Assembly: GCA_947254385.1 (NCBI GenBank)
Contig: CAMYCP010000023.1
Location: 1-11,816, forward strand
Source of the DNA: an uncultured Filifactor sp.
GTDB taxonomy: Bacteria; Bacillota; Clostridia; Peptostreptococcales; Filifactoraceae
Direction of reading: 5' to 3'
Length of the DNA: 11,816 bases
In this document: in pieces, positions 6,556 through 11,816 of the stretch
How the letters are laid out: every line of letters begins with the position of its first letter
Numbering within the stretch: position 1 is the first letter of the stretch
The notes under the pieces: generated by a model
The model's database searches: none
Seen by the model: the letters and a program-made list of their open reading frames with translations, nothing else
What the model was told of the DNA's origin: nothing
Position numbers and translations under genes: made by a program

Positions 6556-7559
6556 TTAATTTCTCCGCCATAAGGTAAAAATCCTATTTTTTTATAAACT
6601 TTGCGCATTGTTTTTTCCGCCACTTTACGTGCTTTTTGCGCTCCTTTTGAATATACTTCTTCAAGATATGCTCTGTCTTTTAAATATTGTTCGGTCTTGG
6701 TACGTATGGGTTCCAAAACCGATATTATAACGTCCGCCGTATCGGCTTTGAGTACGCCGTATCCTTTAGATCTGTATTCTTCAACCAAAGATTGAACAGT
6801 TTTACCTGATAGACTGCTATAAATTTCGAGCAGATTTTTTATACCGAGTTGTTCGTCGTTATAATCAACTTCACCTTTAGAGTCGGTCACGGCTCTTTTT
6901 ATTTTGCGTACGATGGCATCGTTGGAATCCATAAGAGATATAAAACCGTTTTCATTTTCATCGGATTTGCTCATTTTTTTTGAAGGATCTTGCAGGCTCA
7001 TTACACGTGCCGCAGTTTTCGGAAAAATCCCGTCGGGTACGACAAATGTGGGTGAATATCTGTTATTAAAACGATTAGCTAAAGTACGTGCAAGCTCCAG
7101 ATGTTGTTTCTGATCCGACCCGACCGGCACAAAATCGGTATTATATAAGAGTATATCCGCAGCCATAAGCACGGGATATGTTAGAAGTCCGGCGTTTAAG
7201 TTTTCATCATTTTTTTTGGACTTTTCTTTAAATTGCGTCATTCTTGATAATTCACCGATATATGTCATCGTGCTTAAAACCCACGAAAGTTCCGCATGAG
7301 AACTCACATGGGACTGAATAAATATGGTGCAGTTTTCGATGTCTATCCCTGCCGAGATATATTGAGCAAGTAAGAGCAGAGCGTTTTCCCTAAGGTCTTT
7401 GGGGTTTTGCGGTACGGTTATGGCGTGCATATCGACAATAGAAAATATACAATTATAATCTTTTTGCAAATTTACCCAGTTTGAAAGCGAACCTAAATAA
7501 TTACCTAAAGTTATTTTGCCTGACGGTTGTATTCCGCTGAATAATGTCTTTTTGTCCAA
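6552..7559 (-). CDS. trpS: Tryptophanyl-tRNA synthetase
   Basis: A 335-residue class Ic synthetase that charges tRNA-Trp. It shows the TrpRS form of the HIGH motif as TLGN (17-20, within PSGKITLGNYLG), the tryptophan/ATP pocket segment AADILLYNTDFVPVGSDQ (134-150) and KMSKS at 195-199. Length is typical of bacterial TrpRS. The start codon is TTG (7559-7557) with GGAG 9 nt upstream; MDKKTLFSGIQPSG is the normal family N terminus, and there is no better in-frame start. It is the first gene of trpS-lspA-mnmM. The 242 bp upstream contain a likely promoter but no T-box motif, so it does not appear to share the tRNA-sensing control of ileS. Confidence 0.97.
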   Translation of the reverse strand: MDKKTLFSGIQPSGKITLGNYLGSLSNWVNLQKDYNCIFSIVDMHAITVPQNPKDLRENALLLLAQYISAGIDIENCTIFIQSHVSSHAELSWVLSTMTYIGELSRMTQFKEKSKKNDENLNAGLLTYPVLMAADILLYNTDFVPVGSDQKQHLELARTLANRFNNRYSPTFVVPDGIFPKTAARVMSLQDPSKKMSKSDENENGFISLMDSNDAIVRKIKRAVTDSKGEVDYNDEQLGIKNLLEIYSSLSGKTVQSLVEEYRSKGYGVLKADTADVIISVLEPIRTKTEQYLKDRAYLEEVYSKGAQKARKVAEKTMRKVYKKIGFLPYGGEIK

Positions 7560-7605
7560 ATTTATCTTCTCCTTTGCACTTTTTTATTTATGTAATTCAA
7601 TAAAG

Positions 7606-7614
7606 AGTATATCA
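7606..7614 (-). promoter_or_regulatory. Probable extended -10 promoter of trpS-lspA-mnmM
   Basis: The minus strand reads TGATATACT at 7614-7606, an extended -10 (TG-N-TATACT). There is no good -35 at 16-18 nt. The predicted start is near 7599, giving a leader of about 40 nt with the Shine-Dalgarno sequence AAGGAG at its end. It lies just downstream of the 7630-7671 hairpin, consistent with a separate transcription unit from ileS. Confidence 0.45.
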
Positions 7615-7629
7615 CAAACATTAAGTTTT

Positions 7630-7678
7630 GTGACCGCAATACATCATTAAAAGAGATGAAATTGCGGTCACATTTTTT
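7630..7678 (+). terminator. Strong hairpin with U-tract on the plus strand
   Basis: GTGACCGCAAT (7630-7640) and ATTGCGGTCAC (7661-7671) form a perfect 11-bp stem; the 20-nt loop can form an inner CATC/GATG stem (7642-7645 and 7655-7658). The plus strand continues A then six T (7673-7678), the layout of an intrinsic terminator for rightward transcription. On the minus strand, the direction of both flanking genes, the stem is followed by AAAACTTAATG, so it is not a canonical terminator for ileS, although it may slow polymerase or mark the mRNA 3' end. There is no plus-strand gene upstream within the gap. Confidence 0.6.
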
Positions 7679-7681
7679 AAA

Positions 7682-7747
7682 TTAAATTCGATTTTTAAAA
7701 AGTATCATCACTTTATAATCACCTGCCCGGAGGCGGAGATTTCTCAT
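7682..7747 (-). pseudogene. Possible relic of a RelE/ParE-type toxin C-terminal segment
   Basis: A 21-codon minus-strand frame (ATG at 7747, TAA at 7682-7684) reads MRNLRLRAGDYKVMILFKNR plus a final Ile. The central LRLRAGDYKVM resembles the LRxGDYRV signature near the end of RelE/ParE superfamily toxins. The in-frame stop lies only four codons upstream, there is no ribosome binding site, and the usual continuation (a strand ending in a GHR-like motif) is missing. It coincides with an unusually GC-rich patch (about 7722-7740) in an AT-rich gap. The match is short and could be chance. No antitoxin gene is visible nearby. Confidence 0.25.
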
Positions 7748-7801
7748 TACTTTTATAGTTTATCCATATTATAAATACACTATACGACATTCCTTAACAA
7801 A

Positions 7802-10800
7802 TTATACACGTTCTATATATATATAAGTTTCCTGTTCGTTTAAAATGTCCTGTTTCATGCCGTCATGTCGTTCTTCGTTAAGTTCTGTTGCCAAGGTTTC
7901 TTTCATTATCTCTTCTCTGTATAGTTTTACGGATTCACTCATTTTGTCGGTCGAAACGTACCATATTTTTATGTGGTCCATCATTTCATAATCGTTGGTT
8001 TTGCGCATTTGTTGTATGCGAGATACAAATTCTCTCATATAACCTTCTTTTATGAGTTCCTCGCTTAAATCGGTGTCCAACACGACAAATACATTGCCGA
8101 AAGTTTCAGCGTCAAAACCCGGTTTGGATTTAACACTTATGAGGAGATGTTCTTCTTTGAGTTCAAATTTTTCTCCATCGAGATTTATTTCCATTGAACC
8201 GTCATTTTTTAAGTTTTGTACAACTTCGACAGGGTTCAGTTGCTCCAATATTTGTTTGAATATTTTTAACTTTGAACCTATTAGTTTTCCAAGTACCGGC
8301 AAGTTGGGTTTGAGGTCATAGTCTATATAGGATTCGAGTTCATCGGAGAATACGACATCTTTTACGTTCAGTTCTTCTTTTATTAAGGGTACTAAATCGT
8401 TTATTTTTTCCTGATATTTTTTGTCGACAAATATTTTGGATATCGGTTGACGAACCTTGATTTTTACGGTTTCACGCGAGGCTCTGCCGAGGTTTACTAT
8501 ATCTTTCACCAAGTCCATTTTTTCTTCCAAGGCTTCGTTTAAAAGTTCGGGATTAAATTTCGGATATAGTGCAAGATGTACGGAGACTTCATCCGTTAAA
8601 TCACGATATATCTCTTCGGATAAAAACGGTGCAAAAGGTGCTATAAGTTTTGACGTATCCCTTAAAATTTCATATATGGTGTTGTATACGGATTTTTTAT
8701 CTTCGGTGAGTTCAGCTCCATAAAGTCTGCGACGACTGCGTCTTATATACCAGTTGGAAAGATTGTCGTTTACAAAATCTTGAATGTTTTTGACTATTTT
8801 GCAAACGTCATATTCTTTCATGTCTTCTTCTACGCTTTTTAAGAGTCTGTTGAATTTTGACAATATCCAAAGGTCAAGTTCCGGTCTTTGTTCATACGGG
8901 ACAAAAAATTCTTTCGGGTCAACTTCGTCCGTATTAGCATATAGGGCGAAGAAATTGTATACATTTTTAAGTGTGCCGAAAAATTTACTTTGTACCTCTT
9001 TAAGTCCGTCTTCGTCAAATTTGGTCGGAAGCCACGGCGGCGACACATATAAAAGATACCATCTGAGCGCATCGGCACCGTATTTGTCGAACATTTTGAA
9101 AGGATCTACGGTGTTGCCTTTCGACTTACTCATTTTCTTACCGTCTTTGTCGAGGATTAAATCATTTACAAGGACGCTTTTATAAGGACTTTCTCCTTTC
9201 ATAAATACGGATATGGCAAGCAATGAATAAAACCAACCCCGTGTCTGATCCACTCCTTCACATATGAAATCGGCAGGAAAAAGTTCGTCAAAATCATCTT
9301 TGTGTTCAAACGGATAGTGATGTTGTGCAAACGGCATTGCCCCGGAATCGAACCATACATCCACGACATCTCTTACACGAGTCATTTTCTTTCCGCATTT
9401 TTCGCATTTCAAATGTACATCGTCAACATACGGACGGTGTAGTTCTATGTTTTCATCTATGTTTTCAATAGCTTTTTCTTTAAGCTCTACGACGGATCCT
9501 ATACTCACTTCATTACCGCAATCACATCTCCAGATATTAAGAGGTGTTCCCCAATATCTGGAACGTGATATTGCCCAGTCGTTCAAATTTTCAAGCCAAT
9601 TCCCGAAACGTTTTTCGCCTATGTTCGCGGGATGCCATTTTACTTTGTTGTTTGATTCTATCAGTTTATCTTTATATTTGGTAACCGATACATAATAACT
9701 CGGTTTTGCATAATATATAAGTGGTGTGCCGCAACGCCAGCAATGCGGATAATTATGCGTCACTTTTTCTTTTGAGTATATTTTATTTTCGTTTGCAAGA
9801 TATTTTATTATGTCTATATCCAGTCCATCTTCCATTACATATCTACCTTGCCACGGAGTATCGGTATATTTTCCTTCTTCATCTACAGGTTTGAGTACCG
9901 GCATATTGTATTTTTTACCGACGTTGTAGTCATCTTCACCAAATGCCGGTGCAGTGTGGACTATTCCGGTACCGTCTTCGGTTGTTACAAAATCACCGAG
10001 CATTACAAAAAATGCTTTTTTGTCGGGTTTAATAAACGGCATAAGCTGTTCATATTCCATATATTCAAGATTTTTTCCCGGCATTTCTTCCAATATTTTA
10101 TAGTTATCTTTCAAAACTTTAGGGGCAAGCGTTTTTGAAAGATAGTATATCTCACCGTTTTGTTCAGCTTTTACATAAGTTTCGCTCGGAGAAACAGTCA
10201 ATCCCACATTTGCGGCTAAAGTCCAAGGCGTAGTCGTCCACGCCAAAAAATATTCATTTTCTTTACCTTTGAGCTTGAATTTTACCGTAAGGGTGTTAGT
10301 TTTTATTTCTTTATACCCTTGAGCTACTTCATGTGATGCAAGCCCAGTTCCGCAGCGCGGGCAATACGGTAAAATCTTGTGTCCTTCGTAAATATATCCA
10401 TCTTTATACATTTTATCCAAAATATACCATACAGATTCTATATATTTATTTTCAAGTGTGATGTAAGGATCGTCAAGGTCTATCAGATACGCCATGCGTT
10501 CCGTCATATCACGCCACAAACTTTCATATTCAAATACCGATTCTTTGCATTTTTTGTTGAAAGATTCCACGCCGTATTCTTCAATTTCGGTTTTATCTTT
10601 TATGCCGAGCTTTTTTTCAACTTCAATTTCTACCGGCAACCCGTGCGTATCCCAACCGGCTTTACGTTTTACCTGAAAACCGTGCATTGTTTGATATCGA
10701 CACGTCAAATCTTTAAGTGTACGTGCTATAACGTGATGAATACCTGGCTTGCCGTTGGCAGTCGGCGGGCCTTCGTAAAATACGAATGAGTCTGCATCTT

Positions 10801-10909
10801 TTCTTTCTTCCACGCATTTATGAAGAAGATCGATTTCTTTCCAATACTCGCTTATTTTTGCTTCAGCCGATTTTATATTATCAGCTGACAATTTCTTAAA
10901 TTCTTTCAA
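7802..10909 (-). CDS. ileS: Isoleucyl-tRNA synthetase, type 2
   Basis: A 1035-residue class Ia synthetase. The HIGH motif region is GPPTANGKPGIHHV (47-60), as in the eukaryote-like type 2 enzymes, rather than the HDGPPYANGxxHxGH pattern of type 1. WDTHGLPVE lies at 86-94, the CP1 editing domain begins with AWTTTPWT (223-230) and contains HTAPAFGEDD (318-327), and KMSKS is at 592-596. Cysteine pairs typical of metal sites occur at 183/186, 390/393, 462/464 and 502/505. The C terminus lacks the zinc finger of type 1 enzymes, and the length fits type 2. The start is TTG at 10909-10907 with AAGGAG 6 nt upstream. Expression is predicted to respond to uncharged tRNA-Ile through the T-box leader. 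Type 2 enzymes are commonly insensitive to mupirocin, a family-level expectation not tested here. Confidence 0.97.
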   Translation of the reverse strand: MKEFKKLSADNIKSAEAKISEYWKEIDLLHKCVEERKDADSFVFYEGPPTANGKPGIHHVIARTLKDLTCRYQTMHGFQVKRKAGWDTHGLPVEIEVEKKLGIKDKTEIEEYGVESFNKKCKESVFEYESLWRDMTERMAYLIDLDDPYITLENKYIESVWYILDKMYKDGYIYEGHKILPYCPRCGTGLASHEVAQGYKEIKTNTLTVKFKLKGKENEYFLAWTTTPWTLAANVGLTVSPSETYVKAEQNGEIYYLSKTLAPKVLKDNYKILEEMPGKNLEYMEYEQLMPFIKPDKKAFFVMLGDFVTTEDGTGIVHTAPAFGEDDYNVGKKYNMPVLKPVDEEGKYTDTPWQGRYVMEDGLDIDIIKYLANENKIYSKEKVTHNYPHCWRCGTPLIYYAKPSYYVSVTKYKDKLIESNNKVKWHPANIGEKRFGNWLENLNDWAISRSRYWGTPLNIWRCDCGNEVSIGSVVELKEKAIENIDENIELHRPYVDDVHLKCEKCGKKMTRVRDVVDVWFDSGAMPFAQHHYPFEHKDDFDELFPADFICEGVDQTRGWFYSLLAISVFMKGESPYKSVLVNDLILDKDGKKMSKSKGNTVDPFKMFDKYGADALRWYLLYVSPPWLPTKFDEDGLKEVQSKFFGTLKNVYNFFALYANTDEVDPKEFFVPYEQRPELDLWILSKFNRLLKSVEEDMKEYDVCKIVKNIQDFVNDNLSNWYIRRSRRRLYGAELTEDKKSVYNTIYEILRDTSKLIAPFAPFLSEEIYRDLTDEVSVHLALYPKFNPELLNEALEEKMDLVKDIVNLGRASRETVKIKVRQPISKIFVDKKYQEKINDLVPLIKEELNVKDVVFSDELESYIDYDLKPNLPVLGKLIGSKLKIFKQILEQLNPVEVVQNLKNDGSMEINLDGEKFELKEEHLLISVKSKPGFDAETFGNVFVVLDTDLSEELIKEGYMREFVSRIQQMRKTNDYEMMDHIKIWYVSTDKMSESVKLYREEIMKETLATELNEERHDGMKQDILNEQETYIYIERV

Positions 10910-10930
10910 TTACTACTCCTTCCATAAAAT

Positions 10931-10957
10931 AAAAAAACCTGCGCAATATAGCGCAGG
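10931..10957 (-). terminator. T-box regulated intrinsic terminator before ileS
   Basis: CCTGCGC and GCGCAGG arms (10957-10951 and 10944-10938 on the minus strand) form a 7-bp stem with a 6-nt loop followed by seven U. The upstream T-box sequence can pair with GTCCCT overlapping the start of this stem, giving the alternative antiterminator. Readthrough would occur when uncharged tRNA-Ile is bound. Confidence 0.95.
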
Positions 10958-11152
10958 GACGAAATTTTCCGCGGTACCACCCTGATTCATAATTTATTAT
11001 GCATCTTACATCTCTTTAAGGGAAGATAACCCGAAAGCCCTACATATCGAACTTTCCCGCCGCAAAATGATCCGACTTAAAATCCTCTGCCATTTCTCAC
11101 CGTTTCATGGCTCTCTGTCAAGAGAATTTAAAGTCCGTTTTTGCGATTGCGG
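10931..11152 (-). promoter_or_regulatory. T-box riboswitch of ileS (specifier AUC, Ile)
   Basis: A complete T-box leader about 220 nt long. Stem I (11152-11060) closes with CCGCAA/TTGCGG, and a 14-bp upper helix pairs 11136-11123 with 11088-11075 (one wobble, one mismatch). It carries the AGAGAG bulge (11116-11111), a GCCAT/ATGGC distal stem and the GGTGAGA distal loop. The 3' side of the specifier loop reads GGATCATT, so the specifier is AUC (11071-11069) followed by the expected purine. A GGGAA/TTCCC hairpin (11058-11020) and a stem III-like hairpin (11005-10984) follow. The T-box AGGGTGGTACCGCGG (10983-10969) has UGGU, which pairs with ACCA and so with an A discriminator base as in tRNA-Ile. 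The antiterminator competes with the terminator at 10957-10931. Confidence 0.95.
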
Positions 11153-11165
11153 ATTATTAGTAATA

Positions 11166-11192
11166 ATTATAATTCATGTTTTTTAGTGTACA
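11166..11192 (-). promoter_or_regulatory. Probable promoter of the ileS T-box transcript
   Basis: A consensus TATAAT lies at 11171-11166 on the minus strand, about 13 nt before the first base of stem I, with a predicted start near 11159. The best -35-like element is TGTACA (11192-11187) with a short 15-nt spacer, so the -35 is weak. It sits immediately after the ylmH stop codon. Confidence 0.55.
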
Positions 11193-11195
11193 TTT

Positions 11196-11816
11196 TCACA
11201 CATATTTAAAACACAATACCCTCCATTTTCCTTTGGAAGTTTCGGATATTATGCGCTTAAACCTTACTTTACCTAAGCCTCTAACGGATATGACGGAGTT
11301 GTCTTTGACTTTTTCCGAAGGCTTTATAACCAAAGCATGATTTAAACTTACTCTGCCTTGAGATATGATTTCCTGTGCCTTGGTGCCTGATAAATTAAAT
11401 ACTCCCGCTACAACTTTATCTATTCGTAAAGACGGTACGATAAATATTTTTTCAGCAACTTCAGGAACAATGTGTTTAACATCTTCCCTCTGTACGATTG
11501 AAACAGCGACGGATGTCCTTCCCACTTGAGTTAAATTTTGCTCTATATACGGCGCTATAGTTTTAAGGCATACTATATATGCTTCGTTTTCGAGTAAAAT
11601 TATATCGCCTATAAAGTCTCTGCTTATTCCAAGTCCAAGGGTTGCTCCTAAAATATCTCTATGTGATATTTTTTTAAATTTCAAATTGAACCGAAGTTTT
11701 ATAAAAGATAAAAATTCTTCCTGAAAATCAAGGTTTTCATTTGTAAATACAAATATTGCACGTTCAAATTCATCTATTCCGCCGTCAATTTTATATTTAA
11801 GCTCTGAAATTTTGTC
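11196..11816 (-). CDS. ylmH: YlmH family S4-domain RNA-binding protein, 5' end beyond window
   Basis: The frame stays open from the stop at 11196 to the right edge (206 codons visible), so the gene is cut; full-length YlmH has about 255-260 residues and some 50 are missing. A TTG at 11684 could be read as a start, but coding continues upstream (DKISELKYKIDGGIDEFERA at the edge) and matches the YlmH N-terminal domain. The centre shows the family motif SHRDILGATLGLGISRDFIGD and the C terminus is an S4 RNA-binding domain (SLRIDKVVAGVFNLSGTKA, then QGRVSLN). In Bacillus subtilis YlmH lies in the sepF-ylmG-ylmH-divIVA-ileS cluster and has been linked to the 50S subunit and ribosome-associated quality control. 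Here ileS follows directly, without divIVA. Confidence 0.92.
   Translation of the reverse strand, partial: DKISELKYKIDGGIDEFERAIFVFTNENLDFQEEFLSFIKLRFNLKFKKISHRDILGATLGLGISRDFIGDIILLENEAYIVCLKTIAPYIEQNLTQVGRTSVAVSIVQREDVKHIVPEVAEKIFIVPSLRIDKVVAGVFNLSGTKAQEIISQGRVSLNHALVIKPSEKVKDNSVISVRGLGKVRFKRIISETSKGKWRVLCFKYV

Noticed and set aside
7736..7745. Small GAGA/TCTC dyad as an ileS terminator
   Set aside because: Four base pairs with a two-base loop and no U-tract on the minus strand.
7728..7790. Second short minus-strand frame after ileS (MSYSVFIIWINYKSNEK...)
   Set aside because: About 23 codons, with its Shine-Dalgarno-like AAGG only one base from the ATG, overlapping the toxin-like frame. 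No recognisable similarity.
8784..9185. 133-codon plus-strand open frame opposite ileS
   Set aside because: Antisense shadow of IleRS: serine/leucine-rich, with no domain and no ribosome binding site.
10379..10789. 136-codon plus-strand open frame opposite ileS
   Set aside because: Lies wholly antisense to a certain gene, with low-complexity Phe/Ile/Tyr-rich composition typical of the reverse complement of AT-rich coding DNA and no recognisable domain.
11682..11684. TTG as the start of ylmH
   Set aside because: The frame is open to the window edge and the upstream residues match the YlmH N-terminal domain, so the gene is cut by the window rather than short.
1..11816. CRISPR arrays, insertion sequences, prophage genes, rRNA or tRNA genes
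   Set aside because: No regularly spaced repeats, transposase-like proteins, phage proteins or tRNA-like cloverleaf sequences were found by reading both strands.

Overview
The window looks like chromosomal DNA from a low-GC Gram-positive anaerobe (Bacillota, Clostridia/Tissierellia-like). The evidence is strongly AT-rich DNA, a classical T-box leader in front of an aminoacyl-tRNA synthetase gene, YlmH next to ileS as in the Firmicute division cluster, GGAG-type ribosome binding sites with frequent TTG starts, and a CsaB/TagA secondary cell wall polymer cluster. A genus cannot be named from sequence alone. I see no phage genes, transposase, CRISPR array, rRNA or tRNA gene.

Layout. Positions 1-155 are non-coding with small inverted repeats. 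Positions 156-4096 (minus) hold a tight three-gene operon transcribed DUF5693 membrane protein -> csaB -> tagA-like glycosyltransferase; the genes overlap by 8 bp and are separated by 1 bp respectively. Positions 4097-4265 are a divergent promoter region in which a leftward promoter (TTGAGT-17-TATTAT) and a rightward extended -10 (TGTTATAAT) overlap. Positions 4266-5546 (plus) encode an NhaC-family cation/proton antiporter whose last 11 bp overlap convergently with the next gene. Positions 5536-7559 (minus) hold trpS -> lspA -> mnmM (ytqB-like), with an ATGA stop/start overlap between trpS and lspA. Positions 7560-7801 are a gap holding a probable trpS promoter, a large hairpin whose U-tract faces the plus strand, and a short stretch that may be the relic of a RelE/ParE-type toxin gene. 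Positions 7802-10909 (minus) encode a type 2 isoleucyl-tRNA synthetase, preceded at 10931-11152 by a T-box riboswitch whose specifier reads AUC (Ile). From 11196 to the right edge (minus) lies ylmH, cut by the window edge.

How the genes work together. The left operon fits the making and decorating of an undecaprenyl-linked cell wall polymer: TagA-type ManNAc transfer and CsaB pyruvylation, the modification that anchors SLH-domain surface proteins. The polytopic DUF5693 protein is an uncharacterised partner, perhaps in export or ligation. The right half is a rearranged version of the ylmH-divIVA-ileS-lspA neighbourhood: divIVA is missing, ileS is of the eukaryote-like type 2, and trpS is inserted between ileS and lspA. 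These genes serve translation (IleRS, TrpRS, tRNA wobble modification by MnmM, YlmH on the large ribosomal subunit) and lipoprotein maturation (LspA).

The points most worth following are the DUF5693-CsaB-TagA module, the symmetric bidirectional promoter, the loss of divIVA, and the odd content of the ileS-trpS gap.
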